From contig PTFA01000361.1 in the NCBI GenBank assembly GCA_003342895.1, positions 435,580 to 499,579 of the forward strand: a stretch of DNA of 64,000 nt. The letters run 5' to 3'. Position numbers and translations under genes: made by a program. This DNA comes from Casuarius casuarius (taxonomy: Eukaryota; Chordata; Aves; Casuariiformes; Casuariidae). This document shows positions 49,470 through 62,449 of this stretch, in pieces; the first letter of the stretch is position 1; each line of letters begins with the position of its first letter. The notes beneath the pieces are model-generated. The model worked only from the letters and a program-made list of their open reading frames with translations, was not told the DNA's origin and did not search any database.

Positions 49470-49706
49470 CAACACTAAGCTGTTTGGCTATAGGTGGTGA
49501 AATAAGGAGGCTAATAAACCTTGAGTTGTTTGAAGAGGGCTTTTCTCAGTCTGTCATGCTGGAGTCACTTCTGGGAAACTTCACTCTTCGGATGACTTCT
49601 GTGTGCGATAAACAGTATAAGCACTTTATGTGTGGGAACAAAGTCGCTGCCTGTAAAAAGGTTCAGTGGAATCAGACCAGTGGGAGTCTGCTTCCCAAAG
49701 CCTTCT
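49470..49706 (+). CDS. Weak candidate exon, unrecognised product
   Basis: A 237-base segment with an acceptor at 49468-49469 (TTATTTGAGTCTACAG) and a GTAAGT donor at 49707. One frame is open across it, reading for example RLINLELFEEGFSQSVMLES. The frame opens upstream at an ATG (49430) and closes six bases past the donor. The donor is preceded by TTCT rather than the usual AG. No family is recognised. A chance frame is the likelier explanation. Confidence 0.15.
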
Positions 49707-50842
49707 GTAAGTGATTTTCTGCAATTGGCAAATAGCCAGCTTTGGCTGTCACGGTGAACATTAAGAAAATGTAGAAAGGAGAGAAGGGAGTCTAGGAATG
49801 ATAATCAGGGCATATATACTGTCATGATTTTTGAAATGAAAAAGTAGGTTATTTGGATCTAATTTTTGTAGTCTCAGGATGCTTGAAAGAGGCAGAATCT
49901 TCCCCACCCTAGTTCAACAATCGTAAAGTAAACTGTATTAATGAAGTACCCCCTAACTCTGGGAAATGCCTTTTCATTTGAAATAATCCCTGTAAGTTAT
50001 GCAGATTGATTTGTATGCTATTAGAAATGGTTGGAAAATGGAGTAAAAATAGTGTTCTCCTTTTTTCGCTTAAAATCACTTAGCCTGTTTTGCTTATTAT
50101 AATCCACTGGTTTTTATAATAAGGAATCACTGGCTAAGTCTGGCATAATATCCCTATGTATGCTTACAGAAAAGAACACAGACCAAATTTATACTTAGGA
50201 AGTGATGGCAATGGGTTTAATTCAGGCAGGTCCATGAAGTTTCAATTGTAACAGCTAAAACCAGTAGAAGTGCTTATGATGAAATTTTAAAGTAATTTTG
50301 TTACTGTTGGTGGCATCTTTTCACATTTCTTTTTAGACTGTTAAGCTATCTCTACAAGCTTGTCATTCCATATACATACTATTAGTTTATTTACCTAAGA
50401 GAAAAATAGCATTTTTTCTTATGAAATATTTTGGCATATCTACTATCTGTATCTCCTGCATACTTCCTACTGTTAAATTTTTTCTTCCAAGTTTTTTAGT
50501 TTTCATATTAAAAAATCAGTCTTGTAGTTTGTTCTTAATCTAGATAGAACATTATGAAGAAAACATATTTTGCTCTATCACATTCATCAGAGGATCCTGA
50601 TCTTCGTCATTTTAATTTCAGAATAGCACTTAACTTAATAGTTACTCTTTAAAATTCACCTCCTAACCCAAATGTTTGGAATGGAGCATAGACAGAGAAC
50701 TGAATTCTCTTCTCATATGTCTTCATATGCCTGTGAAGCTATGTTGTCGTGCCAAAACTATTTCTTCAATCTTTATTCTGCATTATTGTTTGATGTTAGA
50801 TGGTCCACGTCTCCTGCTCTTTTCCTTCTTTCAATGTTTTAG

Positions 50843-50967
50843 AATGGCCTTGGTGGGTCCACTTGCCTGTGTTTTAGCATTTGGGGATCTATTGCAGAAC
50901 TGAGTCTCTTGCATTTCGAGAAAGCTCTTGCTTACTACTTCTTACTGCCTTGACTGCTTCCAACAAA
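50843..50967 (+). CDS. Weak candidate terminal coding or alternative exon
   Basis: An excellent acceptor (CTTTTCCTTCTTTCAATGTTTTAG, shown here only by its position ending 50842) and a GTAAGT donor at 50968 bracket 125 bases. The first frame is open for 36 codons and stops at 50951-50953, inside the exon. If real, it would be an alternative terminal or nonsense-decay-inducing exon. No homology is recognised. Confidence 0.13.
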
Positions 50968-53900
50968 GTAAGTTCTCCTAGGATGTGCCGGGAAGGTCGA
51001 GAAGGATGGGGGAGTTACCTGAGGTAAATCAGCACAACCAAATTCTGATACAAGGCATGCATATTACTTGAGGCACTCAGTTGTTGAAATGTTAATAAAA
51101 GGTGCTTACTGAATACTTAGATTTTGCTCATACACAATTCTGTATAGTAGCAAGCTGAACTATTCACATGTGATTTAATATTTCTTAATATATTTCTTAG
51201 AAATCATCAGCTAATTTGGTAATTAACAGTTACCATGTATATTTAATTGCTAACTTTAGACTCCAGCCTTTTTTCCAGTACTGAAGAATTAGGCCCTTTA
51301 AAACACAGCATATAATATGCATATGTTGTCCAGATCAGTCTTATACATGCCTTTTTCCCCCTCCATTTCCCTCCCCCTCCATTATGTATTGTATTAGCAC
51401 AGTGTCACTTGTATATGCAGTAGACTGTGCGTGCATGTATCGTATTAATACTGCTTTCACAGATTGCTACAGCAAGGGAGGTATTAGGAGTTTTTGTATG
51501 TTGTCTATACTTTAATGTCTTTTCAAACTCTCTTAATTCTACAGGCATTTTTCACAAAGAAACCGCAAACTATGTATTTTACAGTTTTATGCACAAAATT
51601 ANGATCCCAGAACTTACTAGGAATCTAAAGTAAATTGAATGCTGAAAAATGAAAACAAATCTAGAATTCAGCTTGCATGTGAAAAAATGTGAAACATAGT
51701 AATAGCTAATCCTGAAATTTAGGACTCTGTCAAAACACATGGAGGGAACAAGGCTGAATCAAGACTGCATTTCATAAATTCCCACCTCTCTTCACTTCTC
51801 TTCAAAGAAAGAAAGAACGAAAGAATAAGAATGAAAAAAACCTAGCCACCTATTTAGCATACCTACTGTTGACCTACTGCTGACTGTAGAGTCATTAAAA
51901 TTGAATATTGTCCTCCTGTCCTCTAGGTGGACATGCTAGAGGACTTTATGGGTAATGATACACCCAAGCATGCCTTTTAATACATCAGTCTTTACTGTGA
52001 AGAGTGTAATACCTACATGATTTCTGTTGTAATGATTAGGTATGCAGAATCTTTTAAAACATTCAGTGTCCAAAATAACAAGTGAAAGCAACAGCCCTAT
52101 TTCATTACAGTACCATGATTCTTCTGTATTATACAACTATTTTATGTTAGCTGCACTGACCTAACCACATAAGCATCTTTTATCTTGGATTTATCTTTCC
52201 TATATCTTTCCTATGTTTGATACTGCTGAATGACCCTATCCTTGCAGAGTTACAGATCGCACACATTTTGACCAGTCTGACATACTATATTCTCTAAAGT
52301 GAGCATCTGGCATTAAATTCTAGTTATCTATTGAACTGCTTGAAGATCTCAGCTGAGTATTACACTAGCTGAATTTTGATCGAGTGTGACTTTGATCTTA
52401 GAAAACGTAAATGATTTGTGGCTTTTTCTGAATATTACCATCAGTCTAGAAAAAAATGGAGGACATTTGGGAAGGAAAATGAAAAAATCATGAAAGAAGA
52501 GATGGGTGAGATATCAGTGTCATCAGGCAATTCTAGTTTTTTTCAGAATCTGATTTTCATCTGATAGGCAAGTCTCAAAGTCAGGAATGACTCGTCTGTG
52601 TAGTGTATGTGCACATCATAGTTATTTCCAGTATGTAATTTCTCGCAGAAAACACCTTCTGATGGTAACTTCATTCACAGTCTAAATAGAATTTTGAAGT
52701 TAACTATGTGAATTATTTTTCAGATGTCAAAGAGATCTTTTGTCCTATGATCTGTGTGAAATAGTTTTATTATGCTTTACCTATTTTACCTTGCATAAAT
52801 TAATATAATTACATTAAGTACATATTAAAAGCATTATAAGGAAGCTGTACATTAGCAAAATACTTTATGTCTGATTTTGCCTGTCACCATCTTTGAAAAT
52901 CTAAGAACTCTGGAGTCAGTTGGCACTTAAGTTTAGTATAACGTTTTTATATTGTTGTCATTTATTTTTAGACTGAAACATAACTAATCATGTTTCTTTG
53001 CTTACATGTAGTCAATATAGTAAAGGGACTGTATGAACATTTTTTAAATGAAGAAGAGAAATTAGGGCAGTGTGTATAAGTCCAGTTAATCAGCTATACT
53101 ATAGAACTAGCTTAAATAGTTTAATAGGTTAAAAAAGTAGTTTTGTTAATATAGAAATTGTGCAATAAGACATTCCTAATGGTTATATTTGTTTAAAAGT
53201 TTCCTGAGGCTAAGATGCTAATAAGGTGTAAAACCAGATGCCACAGAGGATATTATGATTACTAGAAAATACATGTATCTCAGTGAACATTTTCAGAGGT
53301 AGACATGGTTATTTTTGTTGAAGAAAAAAATAGCTGCTATCACTGAAAACCTTCTCAGAAAAAAAACATATCACAAGGTAAGAGAACCAGTTCAAAGGGT
53401 TCTTTTGTAACTCTCCGTCACAAAGAATCTGTTTTATTATGATAGCTGCCGTCCTGACAGTCAAGTGGCAGATTTTGTTATGGGTTTTGAGCTGTCCATT
53501 AAATATAGCACCTCCATTTTTTGAATGTTTCGAGTAGCCCACTGCATAGCTACTGTTTGAAAAGTGCGAGTCGCAGTGGGAAGCTGAAAGGGAATGGGTC
53601 TCCAGAAGCATTTAGTGTTTAATGGGTCCACAGCTGTAGTGAAGCAGTGTGCAGAAATAATTCTGATTAGGCTTGGTCAATCAGGCTACAAAATCAGACC
53701 CATCCCTTCTTCATTCGGCTCTAAAATTCAGAGAACAGTCTCCTGTTAAACCCAGTTAAACAAAAAATCTGTTCAATCTGTTATATTTTAACTAATTTCT
53801 TAATATTGTATGCTGCCAAAAGCAGAGGGGAACAAATAGTTAACAAATAGCATTGCCAANGAAGACTCTCTTTTTCGTTTGGGACTTCATTTTAGAATGA

Positions 53901-56808
53901 TTGAAGCTAAGAAAATAGCAATTTTGAAAATTGAGCTTTTGCAAGAATTANATGGTACTGAGTATGAATAATAGATTAATATTGAACCACATTTGTGATG
54001 TGGTAAGTAGCTAATTGTTTACATTTCATGTCAGCTGCTGTCATTAAAATATACAGCTGTAAATGTGCAATTAAAAAGGAATAACTTTGAATGGCAGAGG
54101 TTTTGCCTAATCAACACTATATTATTTGATGATAAACCTTCAGATCAAAAGCAAATCGCCTGTGATTGTAATTTCTATTTTTCTAAGGTTCTAGTATGCT
54201 CAGCTAAGTTAGTTGCAGCTTTAGAAGCATGATATGTATGTGAAGTGGGAGCTCAATTAAGATGCTCTGGCTCCGTTTCGTTGTGTTNAAGAGGTCAGGT
54301 GGTTGCAGCCATTACTGAACCTCACTGGCAATCCGCTTTGAAGTAGATTCTTATGTATAGATTGTGCTTTTGTGAAGAAAAGCATTATTCTAAATAAGCC
54401 TTGAAAACAGAATAGATTTCAAAGGAGCAGATGAAGGTATTGTTCTGAACTAATGCTGTTGCTAATAAATGCTGTCAGAATACTTAGACTGTTACCTATA
54501 AAAANCAGCAAGCCCCTTAAAGTTAGAAACATTTTTACTGAACTTAAAAAAATCTTCCTTTGTGACAGAACAGAAATTAAAGGTTTTGAATAGGGTTTCT
54601 TTCTTAAACAGTTGAAAAAAGCCACTATTTTGAGTCAGTGTTGCTTCAAGATAGTTGTTTGAAAAGCAAAGGTGGTTCAGAGAGATTTGTATGAAGTAAG
54701 AAATTGCTGGCCTTACGTTGGCNAGCACATTCAGCTCTTCTAAAATGTTTTCGTTTATTTCTGAGTATGGATAAACTTGCTTGCTTGTATTGGAATTTCA
54801 CCTGTCAGCATAAATAGCAGCTCTAGCAATAACCTGCCCCTCCGGCACTACCAGTGGAGAACTGAGTGTTGCGCTATTGGCAATTCATCAAGTAGCATGT
54901 AAAGGGAAAAATGAGATGAGATCTTTAAGTAAAAAGAGGCAAGCCACAGACAGTTATTTAGGGGAAAATTCTAGATAAGGAAAGATCTGGAGAAAAACCT
55001 TTCTTGATTTGACTGGCTGCATTGTTTAACTGCTGTGTATAATGAGGAACTATAGGGTTTTTTGTTTTCTTAGATAGAAGCCACTTACTCTTAAAAACAA
55101 ACAAGCAGAAAAAAACCCTAATGCAGTGAGCATCATTTTACTAAAAGATTCATGCAGCTAAGCAGATTTAGCTCTGCTTTTAAATAAATACAGGGAAATG
55201 TTTAACCCGTATTGTATTGCCACAAAGCCTGTGCTGATCACACAGAAGCTTGGGAGGTCCAAGGACAAAGGGATTGGCTGCTGGAAACAGCTCTTTTCTG
55301 CACACGCTTCTGCACACAGTCCGGCAACAGCAGAATTTGGTCAAGATTACAAGGTGAAGGAGAGAGTATTAGCAATTCTTATCTCTCACTAATCAGAAAA
55401 TGGGAAGAGGACTGTATAGCTGCATGTACAAGGTAATAGCCAGTTTTCCTTTTCTCTTCTGTTTCTTTTTGATGGTCATTTAAATAGTTACAATTCGTGT
55501 ACCTTAGTTAGTTTGGTTTCTTTAAATAGGGGAAATGTAAGGATATGGAGTTTACACCTCTGGAAATAGAGTTTATACATCTAGAAGGGGAAATAAACCT
55601 CTTCTGTTTAATTTACTGAAACATTTGACTTTGGTTAATACTCTATGAATTAAAATCAATACAGCTATAATTTAATTGGTGTCTAGGGAGGAAGGGCATG
55701 ACTTTGCAATGTATTAAATGAAATTCAGATTCCATTTCNATTATTATAATACATTGGACTAATTTAAGAGAAATAGCACATTGTTTTAAAGGATATAAAT
55801 ATAATCTAGGTTAGACTATGTGCCTTAGTAAATGTATTTGTGAGGATGTGTATATGAGAAACAGAAAACTGAACAATTATTTTTGGTGTACTTCCAGGAT
55901 ATTTTTTCTATTACTAGTTTGTCAGAATGATCTGGGGTTGGCAACCGCCAGAAATAAGATAGATAGGACAGAAAGATGGATTACTGGCCTCAACCAACAG
56001 GGTAGTTTCTCCTTTTCAGAGGACTACTCATCAGTCCTTAATTGTGAAAGAAAGAGTGACATGAGAATGAATAGTGGAGCTCTGTAATACTGAATAGCAT
56101 AAAACTGTGCTTAAATATACTTAAATAAATTTTATATATCACAAAGCAAACTTTTTTCCAGTTCCCCATGAAAATTTTTTGTATTAAATAACTTTCTGTG
56201 GCACTGTAAAATAAAAAGAAATGCTGAATTTATATCTATGTAATTAATTTTAAGACAAAGCTATGTATTGCCTTTTTCTACTACTTTCAAGATTTACGTT
56301 AAAACCATTAAAATATCTTAATTTTTAATGACTATACTGAATACGTTTAATCTAAAACCATGTGGTCAATCTGATTATAAAATGAAAATGGAATTTTTGT
56401 TTTGAGTTTTTTATATTTGAACTTTCTGCATAATTTTGTATTAGCATCTTTGCTCTTTTCCTTCTAAATTGTGCTCGCCTGAGGTCTGTCAACACAATAT
56501 ATAGTAGCATGAATGTTTTTAAAGCAACAATGCAGTGTAAATTTTAGCTTTTTCATGAATTTTTAAACAAGTATGTATACAGTAATTAATAAGCATAATA
56601 CTCAGGTGCAAAAGAGTAAAAAGTATATATTACCCATCCACAACGTTCTAGTAGCTAATCTTATAAGAAGAAAATAATAAATTACTTAATCCCAAATATG
56701 TCTAATACATTATAAAACATGTTTTATCTGATCTTTAGGCTTTCATATAAAACAAGCTAGTTTTGGATATGTTTTTAAACCTTCCCCTTTGCTCACTCCT
56801 CCTCTTGA

Positions 56809-56828
56809 TTTTTTTTTTTTTTTTTTTT
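56809..56828. repeat. Poly-T tract followed by AG
   Basis: Twenty T then AG, mimicking a splice acceptor. No open exon with a good donor follows: the next donor-like GTAAGG is only about 30 bases on. Confidence 0.7.
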
Positions 56829-59800
56829 AGATTCACAAAAGCTCATATACTTGTAATTGTTCTGTAAGGGTGCAAATACTCCTCTTAGTCTGAAAACCAA
56901 ACATCTGGTTATTAATTAACAAGTTTGGACATGGGAGGTATCCTGGCCCCAGTAAAAGAAGCNGAACTTTTCTTGTTTAAATCCATGGGACGATGTCACC
57001 AAGACACTCAAAGTATTGTCTTCATGTGGTTAGCCCTGTGAATAATAATTTCAAGTTTTATGTTGACTGTCAAAGAGCAAAAAATGTCGTACAGTATATT
57101 TGTAAACTGAGATTGCTTCTTTACTTCTTCATTTATATCTGGGTTGAATTTTGGACGTTCAAATGCTCTTCTGTACACGTTTTACAGAACAACTGAGGGC
57201 TGTGATTTCACTGGAGTTTCAAGCTTTTGTTAAGCTCCCTCCTAAGAGACTATCAGAGAAAGTAACCTCACAGAGAAAGAATCTGGTCATGGACTGTAAA
57301 TAGGTTAAAGCAGCAGATGTCAAGAAGGACTATAGCAAATATTTATTTTTGGAGCAGAATGAATGTAGTCCAGACATCCAGAGAGACTGATATTCTGACC
57401 ATTTCACACAAAACAGTTAAAAACAGTTCAACAGTTGCTCTGGTGCAGTTTGTTTTCTCGCAATAAAATATTAAAAATTGTAGTTCATTAACATACATCC
57501 CAAGTCGTATATATTTAGTTCAAAAGTATACAGGGAACTGTTTTTTATCTCCTCCCCTCCACACCCCCCTTCTTTAAAATATGCCTTTGAATTCTCTGTG
57601 AAAAATTATCCACAGTGTCAACATTGGTCTGTGGACCTGCAAAGCTGTGTTTTTTGCTGTGAAGTCTTTTGCACAAACCACCCCTCAGTTTAAGACCATG
57701 CCCAACTTTTAGAAATAGCCCTTGAGGTTACAACTGTTCTTTACTGTTAGTAAAAGGAAGACGGACAAATCTCTGTCATCAAGGAAGGCTAATTGGCAAG
57801 GACTGGTCTGCCTCCACATTTCAGTTTTAGAAAACTAGTCTCTTCCAAAATAGACTGGCCAAATACACCCTGCATAATCTGAGTTTCTTCTGGGTACTGT
57901 GATGTCCCTGCAGCCGTAAGATACAGCTATTTCATGCTTTTAGTTCAGAGTGAGATAGCAAAAGCTGTGTTGCAGCCCACCAAAGTGATGGTTTTGCAGC
58001 GTAATTCAGTGTGTGGTGTGCCCTGGGGTATCGCATGCCAGTCCGTGGAGTGTTTGAGGGTGCAGTGCCTTGTCGGGATGGACGGTCAAAATTTATGCTG
58101 TCTGCTCAACACTGCCCTTTGGGAGTGGTCCCTGGGGTGGGATGTGCCCTAAAATGTGCTCTGCTTTTATCTCAGAGTTGGTGGTCCAAAACAGAGGCAG
58201 GAAGCAGCATGATGGCAGAGTAGGTGTATCCGTTATTTTCGTGTGAGAGTAGGCTGTGCATGATTACTGTCATACTTCAGTGGTTTGGTCACGCAGGAGT
58301 TGCATGCATATAGCAGTTCTGGGTGCGAGTTCAGAGCTGACTTTGGCTAATTGAGGTCATTTCTGTTTACAAGCGGCTGCTCCAGCTGCAAATATAGATG
58401 GAGGGGGTAAGGATTTGAGTACCTGAGTAAAGATGAAGGCGATCACATGAATTACCCAAGCCAGTGAAATATCTGCCAAACTTGCAGAGTTACAAAGATA
58501 ACGTGCTTTGTTATGAGAGCAACAAGTTGATTTGAAAGAGCATTTTAAAGAGTCGTTTATGAGCAAAGTGCTCTTTGCTACTGGAAGAAACAGTTACAAG
58601 AGACTTCTGGTCAACACTTAAGGTTTTGCCAGGTTACAGAGCAATTTCACAGGAAAAAGTCTTAAATTTTCTGAAAGAAATTGTATGATGACCACTTATC
58701 AAATTGACAGGAAACTAAACTGATCTTACTGAATCACTAACAAAAGTTGAGATTTTGCTTTCTCTCCTGCTTTACCTTTTAATAGGGTGCTAAGCAGCCA
58801 TAAAAGTGAACAATAAACTATAATTACTTTTCTAAAGATAAAATTCATATTTTAATGTGCAACATATACAATAACAGGTGGCTAGACTGATGCTACTCTG
58901 TTGCTTTAGCCTTTCGCTCTACCAGCAGTTCACTGAAATAAGGGCTGCTCAGAGGGGTAAGCATAGCTGAGTTTGCAGAGGAGCACATGTATTGTAAAAT
59001 AACTGGCTGTGCTGGGAATTCTCAGTTAGAAAGTTTTTGAGGCTCACTTCCAAAATTTCTGATCCTACTTGAACCTTTCTCACTTGAAAGTTCAACTCCA
59101 CACGTACCTAAACGTGGAAGAGTAAGCAACAAAATAAGCTCCTTCTCAACAAAACCTCAATCTGTTTAAATTAGGGGCTTAACGTAACAAATGGTTGGAG
59201 GAGAGAGAAGAATTGAATGAAGAATTCCTTTGAATAACAGAACGATGCAGCAGTTGATTTTCAGACAGAACCTTTCCTACTGATTCCTTATGGTTTATTT
59301 TGTGTTTTTAATTTGGAGGATTTGGGTGTGTGTGGGGGTTGTTCTCTTCCACTCCTCAGCCAGAGGCAGATGTCTTTTCAGAAGCCTATGCAGGGTGTAG
59401 GCCCGTGTTTCCCAAAGAGCACTGCAGCCTTTGGTCCTGAGGAGATAGAGATACCCAGTGGGCCTTAAGTTAGGTTACTGATTAGGTTACTGAATGTTAG
59501 AAAGATGTGGTTGGATTTCCTATGGGCTTGGTCAAGATGTCTCTCTGAAGCTTTCAGAAGCACTGACTGTTTTTCATTCGTTAGTATAGAAAACCTGAAT
59601 ACCTGTATGGGGTGGTCTGGTTCGATCTGGTGGGGCTAGCTATGTTCATTTTGGGGTGCTAAATGCAGGTAATTTTGAAACTTAGGAATCTTAGTTTTGT
59701 TCCTGATGTTTCTTGTTTTTCCTTCAGCTCCACATTCCTGGTAAAATACCATTCTGCTTAACTTTACTTAAGCTACACTGAATTTAGTATTGCAGCTATA

Positions 59801-59891
59801 TCAAGACATATCTGATGTATTTGTTATAATTTAATAGTGAATGTTATTACTGGCCTGTATAAATATTTCAGGTTATATATTATTTTTTCAG

Positions 59892-59981
59892 GTCAGGCAG
59901 TAACCTAACGACCTGCGATACAGGGGATAAGAAAGAAAGCAAAGACACAGACCATCTTGCTCTGAAGTTATTCATACAAAG
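59892..59981 (+). CDS. Candidate penultimate coding exon, unrecognised product
   Basis: Acceptor TATATTATTTTTTCAG (ending 59891) and donor CAAAG then GTAAAA (59982) bracket exactly 90 bases. Only one frame is open, with one leading base: it reads SGSNLTTCDTGDKKESKDTD, then HLALKLFIQ, and leaves two bases (AG). The mix of acidic and basic residues and Thr/Ser is more protein-like than the Phe/Leu/Ile-rich chance frames nearby. The two leftover bases join the first base of the 60910 exon to give Arg in the same open frame that runs to its stop. I cannot name the family. The donor is sub-optimal. Confidence 0.38.
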
Positions 59982-60909
59982 GTAAAATAGTTTTTTCCTG
60001 CTAAATTTTAATGTTGCATGCTAACTATGAGAACAAAAACTACTGGCATTACATTTACATACTGTCAGGAAAGTCATGTAATGTATTCTGCATTTAGCTG
60101 CATTTCCATATTTATCTGGGTAAACAGTTTGTGATTAGTATAAATTTTAAAATGTCAGCTCAGCTTCAAACTGAAGGGCTCAAATCAAATATATTAACTA
60201 GAAAAGCAGCTAAAAGTATTTCATAGCTTCACGTGTTTGAAGGTAAGCTTAATCATCTCTGATGTTCCTAGCTGCAGAGAACAGGTGTCAGGACAAGTCA
60301 AATAGTAAACAAGTGAGTCTCTGCAAAATAGAAGCTGGAAGGGTCTTGGGATATTTTGTACTGAAAAAGTTTTTCTTCTAGCGTAGGTCACAGTTTTGGT
60401 CATGGGTGCATTATGAATTCTTCAGTTCCATGGTTTAGATCCTAAGGTTAAAATGCCTGTTTTGAAAGTTTTGAAGTAAGCTTTGATTTTTCTTTTTTTA
60501 ATCCTCTCCCTCCCCCACCTTGCTCTTGTATTTGAGTAGCATAAATCTTTCAGCATAAGAACAGAGATAGCCTTACTTAAAGTCGCTAGTAGCTGCTGAA
60601 TAGTCATCTGTGTTTTAATATATGACTTTTCTAAAAGAAAAATTTTATTTTGGTGTCTTGAATGCGGTATTGTGTGCAGTCTATTTTTTTTATAGTGCAC
60701 GTAGGCGTGGATGGCTGCACAGTGTTTTATCCCTCATTTATGTGTTCAAGCAGACAGCATCTGAAAGCATCAATAATAGGTTTAAAACAGAGAAAGGAGG
60801 AAATAAGCAATGAAATGTATTGATTTCTGAACTATATGCTGGTGGTGTTACTAAAAGTATCATTTAGGACATTCTTTCCATTGAAGTCTTTTTTTTTTAA
60901 TCTTTCAAG

Positions 60910-61057
60910 GATCTCTTCTCACATGGTTCTTGTGTTAGTCACTGAAGAGTTAAATGTAGCTTTCCATAGAGAGGACTGTTACTGTAAGGTTTTCAAACTG
61001 GACTGCTCTGAAAAAAGGATAACTATTGAAGATTTTGAAAAGCTTTTTGGATGGTAA
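60910..61057 (+). CDS. Candidate terminal coding exon with stop, unrecognised product
   Basis: A long T tract and acceptor (ending TAATCTTTCAAG at 60909) precede a segment whose frame, joined to the 59892-59981 exon, begins with a split Arg codon. It continues as ISSHMVLVLVTEELNVAFHR and ends KRITIEDFEKLFGW at a TAA (61055-61057). The combined tail would be about 78 residues. The frame also extends upstream through the intron to 60836, so openness alone is weak evidence. The in-phase join and the composition of the final 30 residues are the arguments for it. Past the stop, possible poly(A) signals are ATTAAA near 61449 and AATAAA near 62958. Confidence 0.33.
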
Positions 61058-61069
61058 CCAAGTTAAGGA

Positions 61070-61290
61070 AGCTCTAAGGTTCTTGGCTTTGCTGGCGGCT
61101 GCTCTGCTCACCAGGATCCTGGCACCCTATCGCTGTGCCCTCATTGCCTCCATAGCTCCAATTCTCCTGTCAGGCAATGCCACCATACAATAGGTCCCCT
61201 GAGGCTACTTGGATGAGTGACAACCAGCTAGCTCCAAAGTGACAAGTGTTTGAATGTCTAATTGGGTCAGTGCACAGGTGCCTGCTCCTC
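61070..61290. other. GC-moderate segment of unknown nature
   Basis: Richer in G+C than its flanks, with a 12-bp palindrome CCAGGATCCTGG at 61111-61122. It could be 3' untranslated sequence of the candidate gene or an unrecognised old repeat. Confidence 0.25.
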
Positions 61291-61387
61291 ATGAGTGAGA
61301 TGTTCTAGCTTTTCTCTGTGACGTTTTATTGGTTCCTCTCATTTCCCCTGTAGTTGTAAAGCATAACTGTCAATACTTTGGTGCAAG

Positions 61388-61446
61388 AGAACAGGCATTA
61401 TATAATGTATGACAGGATGGCTTCCTGTCATACATTAGACTGTTCT
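61388..61446. repeat. Hairpin with a perfect 15-bp stem and a second outer 7-bp stem
   Basis: Inner arms TAATGTATGACAGGA (61403-61417) and TCCTGTCATACATTA (61423-61437) flank a 5-base loop TGGCT. Outer arms AGAACAG (61388-61394) and CTGTTCT (61440-61446) pair across an asymmetric internal loop of 8 and 2 bases. The roughly 59-nt foldback has precursor-microRNA-like size, but it could also be a small transposon-derived palindrome. Confidence 0.7.
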
Positions 61447-61854
61447 GATTAAACTAACCTTACCTCTTGAGGACTGACTTCGTGGGGGGCGTGCAAAAAA
61501 AATCCTTTCAAGTGATGGATATATGCTGACACAAATAGACAATGTAATAACAATGCAGTGATTTGATTGTGAAAACAAATATATTGTATGTTGTGTAGTT
61601 CTCATACTGGCTAGACCTTGAGTCTTGGACATCAGGAAATGCATGGGAGAGAAAAACAGCTGGTTAGGCTGTAATTGCATAGTCTATTCCTAAGTCTAAT
61701 GAACAACTTGCCTTCATAGAATACAGTCACATACAGGCAACTGATGTGCAAGAGAACTGTTTTATCCTGTTGAAGGCTTGGTCTGTGCAGAGAAAAAAAG
61801 TGATACTAAACCCGTGTTATTCAGACACAGCTGCCCTTGTTTGGTCTCTTCCTA

Positions 61855-62440
61855 ATAGAACCATAGAATACTTGGGTTGGAAGGGACTTCTGGAGATGCA
61901 GACCCCTCAAAGTACAGTCAGCTAGAGCAGGTTGCTGTCAGGGCAGCCTACTCAAGTATTTCACCACCCTCACAGTATAAAAGCTTTTTCTTCAGTGGAA
62001 TTTGCTGTATTTCAATTAGTGACCATTGCCTCTTGCTGTTTCACTGGGCAGCACCAAGGAAAGTCTGGCTTCATCTTCTTTGCCATCTGCCATCAGATAT
62101 TTATGCACATTGATAAAATCCCCCTAAGCCTTCTCCAGGCTAAACAGGCCCAGCTCTCTCAGCGTCTCCTTGTCTGACAGATGCTCTAGTCCCTAATCAT
62201 CTTTGTGGCCTTTTGCTGGACTCGCTCCGCTATGTCTATGTCTATGTCTTTCTTGCCATGGGGAGCCCAGGACTGGACCCAGCGCTCCAGCTGTGGCCTC
62301 ACCAGTGCTGAGGAGGAGGCAAGATTGCTCCTAGCTCCTTCTTGTAATGCTGAAGGAGTGCTATTGGGGTGCCCTAACTCCTTCTCCACTGCCCGTTTCC
62401 CTTCAAATGACTGGTCACATTGGTCTGACCTGCTTGCAGA
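61855..62440 (-). mobile_element. CR1 LINE 3' fragment, minus strand, about 585 bp
   Basis: The plus strand begins with ACCATAGAATACTTGGGTTG then GAAGGGACTTCTGGAGAT, the reverse complement of the characteristic CR1 3' terminus (sense end in ATTCTATG units). It continues with TCACCACCCTCACAGTATAA near 61961, CTTCTCCAGGCTAAACAGGC near 62129, TTTGTGGCCTTTTGCTGGAC near 62202, and a GGGAGCCCAGGACTGGACCC string. A short TATGTC triplication (62231-62248) has expanded inside it. It is 5'-truncated as usual for CR1. Open frames within it (61877-62453 plus, 62186-62389 minus) are remnants and not host genes. Confidence 0.92.
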
Positions 62441-62449
62441 GGCACAACT

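Larger units (their letters stand above)
48260..59891. other. Long AT-rich non-coding stretch
   Basis: No confident gene. Holds weak exon-like segments (49470-49706 and 50843-50967), a GAAA-rich tract (51804-51825), a poly-T tract (56809-56828), three AACAGTT sites (57412-57436) and a 12-bp tandem duplication TTAGGTTACTGA (59470-59493). Confidence 0.6.
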
